From: Pseudomonas pudica
GTDB taxonomy: Bacteria > Pseudomonadota > Gammaproteobacteria > Pseudomonadales > Pseudomonadaceae
Reading direction: 5' to 3'
Assembly: GCF_015680405.1 (NCBI RefSeq)
Contig: NZ_JADLJS010000004.1
Span: 1-64,000 of the forward strand
Length of the DNA stretch: 64,000 nt
Position numbers and translations under genes: made by a program. Positions 1 to 8,661 of this stretch are shown here, piece by piece. How positions within the stretch are numbered: position 1 is the stretch's first letter; each line of letters starts with the position of its first letter. The notes beneath the pieces were generated by a model. It saw only the letters and a program-made list of their open reading frames with translations, did not search any database and was not told the DNA's origin.

Positions 1-86
1 GGGCGAGTTCTCCCACGGTCTGTACTGCTGTGAACAGTCAGATTCGGCTTTTTCGTCCCACCACCCCTTCGAGTATCACCATACAA

Positions 87-122
87 GCGGCCTTGCGTCG
101 CGATGGGCCGCAAAGCGGCCCC
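87..122. repeat. Single REP element (cgcga subtype)
   Basis: A short palindromic unit made of a GC-rich stem around TCGCGATGGG and a foot reading GGGCCGCAAAGCGGCCC. The same words recur at 12684-12786 and 58567-58611. It lies just beyond the stop codon of the leftmost transporter gene. The rest of positions 1-131 shows no gene that I can support. Confidence 0.75.
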
Positions 123-131
123 AAAAATGCC

Positions 132-1271
132 TCAGGCAGAAGCAGGCTCGAAGGCCCCGCGCCGCCGGGTCAACACCACCAACCCCGCAGCCCCCGCAGC
201 CATGAGCAACGGCAACGCATGCCCGCTGATCCACTGGCTGCCTGCCCCGGCCAACAACGGCCCGAGCAGGCAGCCAATACCCCATAGCTGCGCCACATGG
301 GCATTGGCCCGCACCAGTTCATCATCGCGGTAGCGCTCGCCAATCAGCACCAGCGACAAGGTGAACAAGCCCCCGGCACTGGCGCCGAACAGTACCCACA
401 ACGGCCAGATCGCCGGTGTATGCAGCAGCAGCGGAATCGCCAGGCTGGATACCAGCAGGGTCACCGCACAGCCGGTGAACAGGGTACGCCGCGACATGTG
501 ATCGGCCAGCGCGCCGATGGGCAGCTGCAGCACCGCATCGCCCACCACCACGGTACTGACCATGAACAGGGCGATTTCGGTGCTGAAGCCCTGCTGCAGG
601 CAATACACCGGCAACAAGGTCAGGATCATTGCCTCGAACGAGGCAAACAGGGCAATGGCCCAGGCGATCACCGGCAAACGCCGGCAGAAGGCGAACAGGT
701 CGCCGAAGGTGACGCTGCAAGCCTCTGTGCTGGGCGCACCGCCACGGCCAAGGAGAATCAGCGGCGCGACCAGCAGCAGGCCGGTCGCGGCCCAGAAGCC
801 GAAGTCGTCATCCGAGCCGAGAAAGCCCAGCACCAGCGGCCCGGCCAACTGGCTGAGGGCGTAGCTGCTGCCATACAGCGCCACCAGGCGGCCACGCCAT
901 TGCTCGACCACCAGTTGGTTGATCCAGCTTTCGCCGAGGATGAACACCACAGTCAGCGACATGCCGATCAGCAGGCGCAACAGCAGCCACAGCGGGTAGC
1001 TAGGCAGCAGTGCGACCAGGCCGATCGACAGCGCCCCGCCCCAAAGGCACAGGCGCATGGCCGAGGGCACGCCGACCCAGCCGGCCAGGCGACTGGCCAG
1101 GCTGGCACCCAGCAGTACACCCAGCGCCGGCATCGCGGCCATCACACCGATGGCGAAGCTGCCGTAGCCCCAGGCTTCCAGGCGCAGGGATACCAGCGGC
1201 ATGCTCACGCCGAGTGCCAGCCCGACGCTTAGCACCGATGCCAGTACGGCGAAGTAGGTACCCCAACGCAT
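132..1271 (-). CDS. MFS transporter, YcaD-like
   Basis: An inner-membrane carrier of the major facilitator superfamily, 379 residues with about twelve hydrophobic segments. The loop motif GALADHMSRR in the second half and the GESWINQLV segment near residue 115 resemble the YcaD group. I chose the ATG at 1271 because the longer upstream frame (to 1457) is translated REP DNA and the protein then begins directly with the first membrane helix (MRWGTYFAVLASV). It lies about 200 nt downstream of the aldehyde dehydrogenase on the same strand, separated by a REP pair, so co-transcription is uncertain. The substrate cannot be read from the sequence. Confidence 0.85.
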   Translation of the reverse strand: MRWGTYFAVLASVLSVGLALGVSMPLVSLRLEAWGYGSFAIGVMAAMPALGVLLGASLASRLAGWVGVPSAMRLCLWGGALSIGLVALLPSYPLWLLLRLLIGMSLTVVFILGESWINQLVVEQWRGRLVALYGSSYALSQLAGPLVLGFLGSDDDFGFWAATGLLLVAPLILLGRGGAPSTEACSVTFGDLFAFCRRLPVIAWAIALFASFEAMILTLLPVYCLQQGFSTEIALFMVSTVVVGDAVLQLPIGALADHMSRRTLFTGCAVTLLVSSLAIPLLLHTPAIWPLWVLFGASAGGLFTLSLVLIGERYRDDELVRANAHVAQLWGIGCLLGPLLAGAGSQWISGHALPLLMAAGAAGLVVLTRRRGAFEPASA

Positions 1272-1347
1272 TGCAGCCTCCCAGGCAGAATTCTTGAACA
1301 GCAAAAACGACGAAGCCGGGGCAGCGTGAGCCGACCCGGCTATTGTT

Positions 1348-1466
1348 GGGGCTGCTGTGCAGCCCATCGCCGGCAAGCCAGCTCCCACAGGTACAGCACT
1401 GGCCTCAAGGGCTGCGAATAACTTGTGGGAGCTGGCTTGCCGGCGATTGGGCCGCAAAGCGGCCCC
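1348..1466. repeat. Inverted REP pair (gccggcaagc subtype)
   Basis: Two REP units face each other. The conserved ends GCTCCCACAG and its complement point inward around a spacer of about 30 nt. The stems (CGCCGGCAAGCCAGC) and outer feet (GGGCCGCAAAGCGGCCC type) lie outside. The pair sits between the aldehyde dehydrogenase stop and the transporter start. Confidence 0.85.
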
Positions 1467-1472
1467 TTACGA

Positions 1473-2966
1473 TTACAGCTTGATCCAGGTCGCCTTCAGC
1501 TCGGTGTACTTCTCCAGTGCATGCAGCGACTTGTCACGGCCGTTGCCCGACTGCTTGAAGCCACCGAATGGCGCGGTCATGTCGCCGCCGTCGTATTGGT
1601 TGACCCAGACGCTGCCAGCACGCACGGCACGGGCGGTCTTGTGGGCCTTGGAGATGTCCGAGGTCCAGATGCCAGCGGCCAGGCCATACGGCGTGTCGTT
1701 GGCAATGGCGACGGCTTCTTCTGCGGTATCGAAGGCGATCACCGACAACACCGGGCCAAAGATTTCTTCCTGGGCGATCTTCATGGCGTTGGTCACGCCG
1801 TCGAAGATGGTCGGCTCTACATAGGTGCCACCAGTTTCTTCCAGGGTACGCTTGCCGCCAGCCACCAGCTTGGCACCGTCCTTGTGGCCAGCTTCGATGT
1901 ACGACAGCACTGTGTTCATCTGCTGGGTGTCGACCAGGGCACCGACAGTGGTCTGTGGGTCCAGCGGGTTGCCTGGCTTCCAGCCTTTCAGGGCCTCGAC
2001 CACCATTGGCAGGAACTTGTCCTTGATCGAACGCTCGACCAGCAGGCGCGAGCCGGCGGTGCACACTTCGCCCTGGTTGAAGGCGATGGCGCTGGCGGCA
2101 GCTTCGGCGGCAGCTTGCAGGTCCGGAGCGTCGGCGAAGACGATGTTCGGGCTCTTGCCGCCGGCTTCCAGCCAGATGCGCTTCATGTTCGATTCGCCCG
2201 CATAAACCATCAGCTGCTTGGCGATCTTGGTCGAACCGGTGAATACCAGGGTGTCGACGTCCATGTGCAGGGCCAGGGCCTTGCCCACGGTGTGGCCGTA
2301 GCCTGGCAGCACGTTCAGCACGCCAGCCGGGATACCGGCTTCGATGGCCAGCTGGGCAATGCGAATGGCAGTCAGCGGCGATTTTTCAGACGGCTTGAGC
2401 ACTACCGAGTTACCGGTGGCCAGTGCCGGGCCGAGCTTCCAGCAGGCCATCAGCAGCGGGAAGTTCCACGGTACGATGGCACCGACCACACCCACCGCTT
2501 CGCGGGTAACCAGGCCGAGCTGGTCATGCGGAGTCGGGGCGACTTCGTCGTAAACCTTGTCGATGGCTTCGGCAGTCCAATGGATGGCATTGGCCGCGCC
2601 AGGTACGTCGATGCTGGAGGAGTCGCCGATCGGCTTGCCCATGTCCAGGGTTTCCAGCAGCGCCAGCTCTTCGACGTTCTTGCGTAGCAGGTCGGCGAAG
2701 CGGATCAGCTTGGCCTTGCGCTTGGCCGGAGCCAGCTGCGACCACACGCCGGAGTTGAAGGTGGCACGGGCGTTTTCCACAGCGCGGTTGGCATCGGCCA
2801 AATCGCAGCTGGCAACCTTGGCCAGGAAGCGTCCGTCGACCGGGCTCAGGCACTCGAAGGTTTCACCGGATGCGGCATCGGTGTATTCGCCGTTGATGAA
2901 GGCACGGCCTTCGATCTTCAGTTGCTGGGCACGTTGTTCCCAGTCCGCACGAGTCAGGGTGGTCAT
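1473..2966 (-). CDS. NAD(P)-dependent aldehyde dehydrogenase (PuuC/KauB-like)
   Basis: Oxidises an aldehyde to its carboxylate in the cytoplasm. At 497 residues it has the standard length for the family. The catalytic cysteine is C302 in GEVCTAGSRL, the general base is E267 in WLEAGGKSPN, and the cofactor loop VFTGSTKIAK spans 241-250. The closest named relatives I recognise act on gamma-aminobutyraldehyde and its gamma-glutamyl form, which would suit the polyamine genes at 15.7-20 kb and 59.9-62 kb; that link is inference. The ATG at 2966 follows a strong GGAGGAG ribosome site; the longer frame to 3059 has none. A sigma70-like promoter lies at 3065-3093. Confidence 0.93.
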   Translation of the reverse strand: MTTLTRADWEQRAQQLKIEGRAFINGEYTDAASGETFECLSPVDGRFLAKVASCDLADANRAVENARATFNSGVWSQLAPAKRKAKLIRFADLLRKNVEELALLETLDMGKPIGDSSSIDVPGAANAIHWTAEAIDKVYDEVAPTPHDQLGLVTREAVGVVGAIVPWNFPLLMACWKLGPALATGNSVVLKPSEKSPLTAIRIAQLAIEAGIPAGVLNVLPGYGHTVGKALALHMDVDTLVFTGSTKIAKQLMVYAGESNMKRIWLEAGGKSPNIVFADAPDLQAAAEAAASAIAFNQGEVCTAGSRLLVERSIKDKFLPMVVEALKGWKPGNPLDPQTTVGALVDTQQMNTVLSYIEAGHKDGAKLVAGGKRTLEETGGTYVEPTIFDGVTNAMKIAQEEIFGPVLSVIAFDTAEEAVAIANDTPYGLAAGIWTSDISKAHKTARAVRAGSVWVNQYDGGDMTAPFGGFKQSGNGRDKSLHALEKYTELKATWIKL

Positions 2967-3064
2967 ACGAAACTCCTCCTCTTGTTTAGGTGCAACGCCG
3001 CACTGAGGACTCACAGGCGTTGTCAGAATTCTGGCCGGGCGACGAGCGCACACTGGCAAGCGAT

Positions 3065-3093
3065 ACCCTAAACCAGCCCGGGTAAACTATCAA
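3065..3093 (-). promoter_or_regulatory. Promoter of the aldehyde dehydrogenase
   Basis: On the minus strand TTGATA (3093-3088) and TAGGGT (3070-3065) are separated by 17 bp, about 100 nt upstream of the dehydrogenase start. It is back to back with the cupin promoter. Confidence 0.5.
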
Positions 3094-3098
3094 TATAT

Positions 3099-3127
3099 TT
3101 GACACAGAAGGCTCAAAAGCCTACTGA
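3099..3127 (+). promoter_or_regulatory. Promoter of the cupin gene with internal inverted repeat
   Basis: A perfect -35 hexamer TTGACA (3099-3104) is followed after 17 bp by TACTGA (3122-3127). The spacer holds the small inverted repeat AGGCTCAAAAGCCT (3109-3122), which could be an operator. The cupin start lies 36 nt downstream. Confidence 0.55.
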
Positions 3128-3162
3128 TGTGCATTTTATTAAACAAAAACAGGAGCCGCACC

Positions 3163-3522
3163 ATGAGCATCGACAGCATCATCGACTTCGCGCAGGTCAT
3201 CACCGAGGCCGAACGCTACCGCCCGGCAGCTGAAAAAATCCTCAAGGGCGAGCCAGACCAGGCGGTCTACAACCATTATTCCAGCCCCTGCGGGCAGTTT
3301 GCTGCAGGCGTGTGGGAAGGCGAGGTGGGGCAGTGGACGGTGAACTACACCGAGCATGAGTACTGCGAGATCGTCCAAGGCGTTTCGGTGCTGCGTGACC
3401 AGGATGGTGGGGCCAAGACTTTGCGTGCCGGTGACCGGTTTGTCATCCCGGCGGGGTTCAAGGGCACCTGGGAGGTGCTGGAGCCTTGCCGCAAGATCTA
3501 TGTGATGTTCGAGCAGAAATGA
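3163..3522 (+). CDS. Small cupin-domain protein (DUF861-like)
   Basis: A 119-residue single-domain cupin. The second half (SVLRDQDGGAKTLRAGDRFV then IPAGFKGTWEVLEPCRKIYV) is the beta-barrel pattern of the DUF861/ureidoglycine aminohydrolase-like cupins. The start at 3163 has AGGAG at 3151-3155. The gene is divergent from the aldehyde dehydrogenase and shares the control region with it, so the two may be co-regulated. The metal-binding histidines of classical cupins are not obvious, and the enzymatic role is unknown. Confidence 0.85.
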   Translation: MSIDSIIDFAQVITEAERYRPAAEKILKGEPDQAVYNHYSSPCGQFAAGVWEGEVGQWTVNYTEHEYCEIVQGVSVLRDQDGGAKTLRAGDRFVIPAGFKGTWEVLEPCRKIYVMFEQK

Positions 3523-3540
3523 TCTGAGGCCCGAACAGGC

Positions 3541-3577
3541 AAAAAAAAACCCGCATCCTTTCGGAGGCGGGTTTTTT
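3541..3577 (-). terminator. Intrinsic terminator of rpmB-rpmG, probably bidirectional
   Basis: A stem of CCCGC/GCGGG with an inner TCC/GGA extension and TTTC loop is flanked by A9 on one side and T6 on the other. It can end rpmG transcription leftward and cupin transcription rightward. Confidence 0.85.
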
Positions 3578-3592
3578 CAGGTCGCCGATCAA

Positions 3593-3748
3593 TTACTTGA
3601 TCTTGGCTTCCTTGTACACCACGTGCTTGCGAACAACCGGATCGTATTTCTTGATCTCGATTTTGTCCGGAGTGGTGCGCTTGTTCTTGTCGGTGGTGTA
3701 GAAGTGGCCAGTGCCAGCACTCGAAACCAGACGGATCAATTCACGCAT
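3593..3748 (-). CDS. rpmG: 50S ribosomal protein L33
   Basis: A 51-residue basic protein ([20 protein letters not shown] at the N-terminus, then [17 protein letters not shown]) of the large ribosomal subunit. It contains no cysteine, so it is the zinc-independent C-minus form of L33. It is the second gene of the rpmB-rpmG pair. Its AAGGAG ribosome site (3755-3760) overlaps the stop codon of rpmB, which suggests translational coupling. The terminator follows directly. Confidence 0.97.
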   Translation of the reverse strand: MRELIRLVSSAGTGHFYTTDKNKRTTPDKIEIKKYDPVVRKHVVYKEAKIK

Positions 3749-3758
3749 GACGTTCTCC

Positions 3759-3995
3759 TTAGAACTTTTCGCCGCGAGCGCGCAGCTCGGCCAGCACTAC
3801 GTCGATACCACGCTTGTCAATGACGCGCATGCCTTTGGCAGATACGCGCAGACGCACGAAACGCTTCTCGGATTCAACCCAGAAACGGTGGTGCTGCAGG
3901 TTCGGCAGGAAACGACGACGGGTTTTGTTGTTTGCGTGGGAAATGTTGTTCCCGGTTACTGGACCCTTACCAGTAACTTGACAGACTCTCGACAT
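3759..3995 (-). CDS. rpmB: 50S ribosomal protein L28
   Basis: A 78-residue protein of the large ribosomal subunit. The N-terminus [20 protein letters not shown] and the central NLQHHRFW are typical of L28. It is the first gene of the operon with rpmG, 10 nt apart. The leader upstream contains a promoter at 4144-4172 and two small hairpins. Confidence 0.97.
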   Translation of the reverse strand: MSRVCQVTGKGPVTGNNISHANNKTRRRFLPNLQHHRFWVESEKRFVRLRVSAKGMRVIDKRGIDVVLAELRARGEKF

Positions 3996-4356
3996 GACTC
4001 AGCCCTCTAAAACCACATGCCCAACCCGGCATGGGTTGGCCGCTTAATCTCTCAGTCTTTGGCGCCTGGGCGCCGTGATTCTGGAGGTCTTACCGACCGG
4101 ATACGCTGACGCGACAGGCCGAGCCCCTAGAAAAGAGCGCTGCTTTATACCAGAAAGACTTGGCCACAACAACAGAAGATACGTTTCCGGCGCCGGCCAA
4201 GCGCGCCGGGCCAGCATAGCGGCAGGCCCCGCCAGCCGTCGACCGCTCGTCGCCAGTTTTGTAAAAAAGGGTGTGGTCATTTCCCTACGAGCACACTAGG
4301 GTAGGCCTTTTCCAGACTGCACTGGCAGATGGGCCACTGACAGCCAAGGAGCCACC
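3996..4356. other. Intergenic region between rpmB and the solute-binding protein gene
   Basis: About 360 nt without a gene. It holds the minus-strand rpmB promoter and a leader of roughly 140 nt with two inverted repeats: CCAACCC/GGGTTGG (4021-4039) and GGCGC/GCGCC (4061-4074). A ribosome site AAGGAG for the rightward gene begins near 4347. I see no clear rightward promoter. Confidence 0.6.
4144..4172 (-). promoter_or_regulatory. rpmB-rpmG promoter
   Basis: Minus-strand TTGTTG (4172-4167) and TATAAA (4149-4144) are spaced by exactly 17 bp. This is the best promoter match in the region and lies about 150 nt upstream of rpmB. Confidence 0.6.
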
Positions 4357-5964
4357 ATGCGTGCTGCCGCCCTTTCCTTATTGTTCAACTCCTTGTTCGC
4401 CGCAGGCGCCCTGTTCGCCGCCGGCGTTGCCCAGGCCGCCCCGCTGAGCGTCTGCAGCGAGGCCAGCCCCGAAGGCTTCGACGTGGTGCAGTACAACTCG
4501 CTGACCACCACCAACGCCACGGCCGATGTGCTGATGAACCGCCTGGTGGAGTTCGACGCGGCGCAAGGCAAGGTGGTGCCGAGCCTGGCGGCCAGCTGGA
4601 CGGTATCGGCCGATGGCCTGATCTACGACTTCACCCTGCGCGATGACGTGAAATTCCACACCACCGCCTACTTCAAGCCAAGCCGCGCAATGAACGCCGA
4701 CGATGTGCTGTTCAGCTTCCAGCGCATGCTCTACCCCGCCCATGCCTGGCACAAGACCGCGCCGGGCGGCTACCCGCATGCCCAGTCGCTGCAACTGGGC
4801 AGCCTGATCAAGGCGATCGAGGCGCCGGCACCGAACACCGTGCGCTTCACCCTCAGCCACCCGGACGCCACCTTCCTGGCCACCCTGAGCATGGGCTTCG
4901 CCTCGATCTATTCAGCCGAGTACGCCGACAAGCTGCTCAAGGTCGGCACGCCGGAGAAGCTCAACAGCCAGCCGGTCGGCACCGGGCCGTTCATCTTCCA
5001 GCGTTTCCAGAAAGACGCCGTGGTGCGCTACCGCGCCAACCCCGACTACTTCGGCGGCAAGCCGGCGGTCGACCCGCTGATCTTCGCCATCACCACCGAT
5101 GCCAACGTGCGCCTCCAGAAGCTCAAGCGTGGCGAGTGCCAGGTCGCGTTGTCGCCCAAGCCGCTGGACATTGCCGAAGCCGGCAAGGACGGCAACCTCA
5201 AGGTGGCCACCACGCCGGCGTTCATGACCGCTTTCGTCGCCATCAACAGCCAGCACCCACCGCTGGACAAGCCGGAAGTGCGCCAGGCCATCAACCTGGC
5301 CTTCGACAAGCAGGCCTACCTCAAGGCCGTGTTCGAAGACTCCGCGGTGGCGGCCAACGGCCCCTACCCACCCAACACCTGGAGCTACGCCAAGGACCTG
5401 CCCGGCTACCCGCTGGACCTGAAAAAAGCCAAGGCCCTGCTGACCAAGGCTGGCCTGGCCGAGGGCTTCAGCACCACGATCTGGACCCGCCCGTCGGGCA
5501 GCCTGCTCAACCCCAACCCCAGCCTCGGTGCGCAGATGCTGCAGGCCGACCTGGCCAAGATCGGCATCAAGGCCGAGATCCGCGTGATCGAGTGGGGCGA
5601 GCTGATCCGCCGCGCCAAGGCGGGCGAGCATGACTTGCTGTTCATGGGCTGGGCGGGTGACAACGGCGATCCGGACAACTTCCTCAGCCCGCAGTTTTCC
5701 TGCGCGGCGGTGCAGTCGGGGACCAACTTCGCACGCTTCTGCGACAGCCGCCTGGACCAGTTGATCAGCGCCGGGCGCACCACCAACGACCAGAGCGTGC
5801 GCAGCCGGCTGTACCAGCAGGCGCAAACCTTGATTCAGCAGCAGGCGCTGTGGGTGCCGCTGGCGCATCCGACGGCGGCGGCACTGCTGCGCCAAGGGGT
5901 GGAGGGCTATCAGGTGAGCCCGTTCGGGCGGCAGGATTTCAGCAAGGTGTCAGTGAGCAAGTAA
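4357..5964 (+). CDS. Periplasmic solute-binding protein, peptide/nickel ABC type (DppA-like)
   Basis: A 535-residue secreted binding protein of the SBP_bac_5 family, which captures di- or oligopeptides for an ABC importer. It has a signal peptide (about residues 1-27, ending GVAQAA) and the family pattern LVEFDAAQGKVVPSLAASW. The C-terminal half carries WAGDNGDPDNFLSPQFSC as in DppA/SapA. The ATG at 4357 is preceded by AAGGAG. No permease or ATPase gene is adjacent, so it must work with a transporter encoded elsewhere. The ligand cannot be deduced. Confidence 0.93.
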   Translation: MRAAALSLLFNSLFAAGALFAAGVAQAAPLSVCSEASPEGFDVVQYNSLTTTNATADVLMNRLVEFDAAQGKVVPSLAASWTVSADGLIYDFTLRDDVKFHTTAYFKPSRAMNADDVLFSFQRMLYPAHAWHKTAPGGYPHAQSLQLGSLIKAIEAPAPNTVRFTLSHPDATFLATLSMGFASIYSAEYADKLLKVGTPEKLNSQPVGTGPFIFQRFQKDAVVRYRANPDYFGGKPAVDPLIFAITTDANVRLQKLKRGECQVALSPKPLDIAEAGKDGNLKVATTPAFMTAFVAINSQHPPLDKPEVRQAINLAFDKQAYLKAVFEDSAVAANGPYPPNTWSYAKDLPGYPLDLKKAKALLTKAGLAEGFSTTIWTRPSGSLLNPNPSLGAQMLQADLAKIGIKAEIRVIEWGELIRRAKAGEHDLLFMGWAGDNGDPDNFLSPQFSCAAVQSGTNFARFCDSRLDQLISAGRTTNDQSVRSRLYQQAQTLIQQQALWVPLAHPTAAALLRQGVEGYQVSPFGRQDFSKVSVSK

Positions 5965-5968
5965 GCCT

Positions 5969-6056
5969 GCACCGGCCTCTTCGCGGGACCGCGCCAACTT
6001 TCAACATGGCGCTATCCCTGTGGGAGCGGGTTTACCCGCGAAAGGGCCGGGACAGG
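5969..6056. repeat. REP pair with one degenerate member (cgcgggt subtype)
   Basis: A complete unit runs from 6017 (CCTGTGGGAGCGGG) through the stem TTTACCCGCGAAAGG. The left partner, CCGGCCTCTTCGCGGGA at 5972-5988, has lost its conserved end. It lies between the convergent solute-binding protein gene and radC. Confidence 0.75.
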
Positions 6057-6068
6057 CAGCACAATTGC

Positions 6069-6749
6069 CTAAGCCACAATCCACCCATGCTCGACCATCG
6101 ACAGCGGCTCCCCGTCACCGATGATGATGTGATCCAGCACCCGCACATCGATCAACGCCAGCCCTCGCTTCAACGACAGGGTCAAATGCACATCGTCCTG
6201 GCTGGGCTCACTGTTGCCCGAGGGGTGGTTGTGGCACAGGATCAAGGCCGCTGCGTTATGCAGCAATGCCCGCCGCACCACTTCCCGCGGGTAGACACTG
6301 GCCCGATCTATCGTGCCTCGGAAGAGGATTTCAAACGCCAACGGCCTGTGCTTGGTATCGAGAAACAGGCATCCAAACACCTCGCTGACCTCATGTCGCA
6401 GCATCGCTTTCAGATAGCGCCTCACCGTTGCCGGGCTGTCCATCGCGGATTCACGCTCAATTGACGTTGCAAGATGCCTGCGCCCGATCTCCAGCAGCGC
6501 CTGCAGCTGGCTGTACCTCACCGGGCCCAACCCAAGCTCACCGACGAAGGCCTCACGGTCGGCCTCCAGCAACTGGCGCAAGCCTCCGAACTTCACGAGC
6601 AGACCTCGCGCCAACTCCACGACATTGCGCCCACGCACACCTGAGCCGAGAAACACAGCAAGCAATTCCGTATCCGTCAGGCTTGCGGCCCCACGCTGCA
6701 GCAACTTCTCTCTCGGCCGCTCTTCAGCCGGCCACTCCCTGATATTCAT
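6069..6749 (-). CDS. radC: RadC family JAMM/MPN protein
   Basis: A 226-residue protein with an N-terminal helix-hairpin-helix-like part ([20 protein letters not shown]) and a C-terminal JAB/MPN domain. The metal motif is [14 protein letters not shown]. The family is widespread and was first linked to DNA repair; its biochemical role is still uncertain. The length is normal. It is divergent from coaBC, as in many gammaproteobacteria. Confidence 0.96.
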   Translation of the reverse strand: MNIREWPAEERPREKLLQRGAASLTDTELLAVFLGSGVRGRNVVELARGLLVKFGGLRQLLEADREAFVGELGLGPVRYSQLQALLEIGRRHLATSIERESAMDSPATVRRYLKAMLRHEVSEVFGCLFLDTKHRPLAFEILFRGTIDRASVYPREVVRRALLHNAAALILCHNHPSGNSEPSQDDVHLTLSLKRGLALIDVRVLDHIIIGDGEPLSMVEHGWIVA

Positions 6750-6877
6750 CCCGTCCCTCTGCCCTTGCTGCGGCCCATTTCGGCCCTGTGTTAATCTATT
6801 TCGCCTCGTACATGCGACGTTCTGCCGCAGGCATCTTCAAACGTCGCCGCCCGCTCTCACTGGAAAAAGGCAAGCCT

Positions 6878-8089
6878 ATGCAGCGGCTGTATCGCAAGCG
6901 CATCGTTCTCGGCGTGGGTGGCGGCATTGCCGCCTACAAAAGCGCCGAACTGATTCGCCGACTCCTGGAGCACGGCGCGCAGGTGCGCGTCGTCATGACC
7001 CGTGGTGGTGCAGAGTTCATCACCCCGCTGACCCTGCAGGCGCTGTCGGGCCACCCGGTGCACATGGACCTGCTCGACCCTGCCGCCGAAGCGGCCATGG
7101 GCCACATCGAACTGGCCAAGTGGGCCGACCTGGTGCTGATCGCCCCGGCCACCGCCGACCTTATGGCGCGTATGGCCCAAGGCATGGCCGACGACCTGCT
7201 GACCACCTTGGTACTGGCTACCGATGCCACCGTCGCCGTGGCCCCGGCCATGAACCAGGCCATGTGGCGCGACCCGGCCACCCAGGCCAACCTCGAACTG
7301 CTCAAGAGCCGGGGCATCCAGGTGTTCGGCCCGGCATCCGGCAGCCAGGCCTGTGGCGACGTTGGCCTGGGCCGCATGCTCGAAGCCACCGACCTGGCCT
7401 GGTGTGCCGCGGAAAGCTTCAAGCGCCAGGCACTGACCGGCAAGCACGTGCTGATCACTGCCGGCCCGACCCAGGAAAACATCGACCCGGTGCGCTACAT
7501 CACCAATCATAGCTCCGGCAAGATGGGCTTCGCCCTGGCCGAAGCGGCCGCCGAGGCCGGGGCTCGGGTCACCCTCGTCACCGGCCCGGTGCACTTGCCG
7601 ACCCCCGACCGGGTCAGCCGGATCGACGTGGTCAGCGCGCGGGACATGCTCGCGGCCTGTGAAGCGGCCATGCCGTGCGACCTGTTCATCGCCTCTGCGG
7701 CGGTTGCGGACTACCGCCCGGAAGTCGTTGCCACGCAAAAACTCAAGAAAGATCCTACGACCGGCGACGGCATGCTGCTGCAGATGGTGCGCAATCCCGA
7801 TATCCTTGCCACCATCGCTGGCCGCGCCGACCGCCCGTTCAGCGTCGGCTTCGCCGCCGAGACCGAACACTTGCTCGATTACGCCACGCGCAAGCTCAAG
7901 GACAAGAACCTCGACCTGATCGTCGCCAATGATGTGGCCAACCCCAGCATCGGCTTCAACAGCGAGGAAAACGCCTTGACCGTGATCGACCGCCAGCAGC
8001 ACCAGACCCTCTTCGCGCAGACCAGCAAGGGCAAGATTGCCCGGCAACTGGTCGCCTTCATCGCCGAACGGCTCAATCAGGTTCAATAA
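6878..8089 (+). CDS. coaBC: Bifunctional phosphopantothenoylcysteine decarboxylase / phosphopantothenate-cysteine ligase
   Basis: Catalyses two successive steps of coenzyme A synthesis. The N-terminal flavoprotein domain (about 1-190) has the nucleotide loop [13 protein letters not shown] and the active cysteine in [11 protein letters not shown]. The ligase domain (about 190-403) has [20 protein letters not shown] and [12 protein letters not shown]. The ATG at 6878 gives 403 residues, the normal length; the frame extends upstream to 6788 without a better start. It begins a rightward cluster with dut 5 nt downstream. Confidence 0.97.
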   Translation: MQRLYRKRIVLGVGGGIAAYKSAELIRRLLEHGAQVRVVMTRGGAEFITPLTLQALSGHPVHMDLLDPAAEAAMGHIELAKWADLVLIAPATADLMARMAQGMADDLLTTLVLATDATVAVAPAMNQAMWRDPATQANLELLKSRGIQVFGPASGSQACGDVGLGRMLEATDLAWCAAESFKRQALTGKHVLITAGPTQENIDPVRYITNHSSGKMGFALAEAAAEAGARVTLVTGPVHLPTPDRVSRIDVVSARDMLAACEAAMPCDLFIASAAVADYRPEVVATQKLKKDPTTGDGMLLQMVRNPDILATIAGRADRPFSVGFAAETEHLLDYATRKLKDKNLDLIVANDVANPSIGFNSEENALTVIDRQQHQTLFAQTSKGKIARQLVAFIAERLNQVQ

Positions 8090-8094
8090 GTTAC

Positions 8095-8550
8095 ATGCAC
8101 GCTCTTCAAGCCAAGATCCTCGACCCACGCCTGGGCACCGAATTCCCACTGCCGCAGTACGCCACCCCTGGCTCCGCCGGCCTGGACCTGCGCGCCCTGC
8201 TCAAGGAAGACACAGTCCTCGAGCCAGGCCAGACCCTGCTGATCCCCACAGGCCTGTCGATCTACATCGGCGACCCGGGCCTGGCGGCGGTGATCCTGCC
8301 GCGCTCGGGCCTGGGCCATAAGCACGGCATCGTGCTGGGCAACCTGGTCGGGCTGATCGACTCGGACTACCAGGGCGAGTTGATGGTGTCGTGCTGGAAC
8401 CGCGGCAACACCCCGTTCACCATCGCCGTTGGCGAGCGCATTGCCCAGCTGGTGCTGGTACCGGTGGTACAGGCCCATTTCGACATCGTCGAAGCGTTCG
8501 ATGAAAGCCAGCGCGGCGCTGGCGGCTTCGGCCATTCCGGCAGCCACTGA
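8095..8550 (+). CDS. dut: Deoxyuridine 5'-triphosphate nucleotidohydrolase
   Basis: Hydrolyses dUTP to dUMP and pyrophosphate, keeping uracil out of DNA and feeding dTMP synthesis. It has 151 residues and acts as a homotrimer. All five dUTPase motifs can be read: [36 protein letters not shown] and the C-terminal GAGGFGHSG arm. It is 5 nt behind coaBC and ahead of algC, the conserved order. Confidence 0.98.
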   Translation: MHALQAKILDPRLGTEFPLPQYATPGSAGLDLRALLKEDTVLEPGQTLLIPTGLSIYIGDPGLAAVILPRSGLGHKHGIVLGNLVGLIDSDYQGELMVSCWNRGNTPFTIAVGERIAQLVLVPVVQAHFDIVEAFDESQRGAGGFGHSGSH

Positions 8551-8661
8551 GCCGAGAAATGACCGTTCAGGCCAAGGATGGCGAACTCTCTGGCGAAACC
8601 ACCGTCCAAGCGTTCAGTTTGCGCCTGCCCAGAAAGCCTTTGACTAATGGAGCTTCCAGAG

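Noticed and set aside
132..1457. Start of the leftmost transporter at 1457
   Set aside because: The first 62 codons are REP DNA and intergenic sequence; a helix-first protein begins at 1271.
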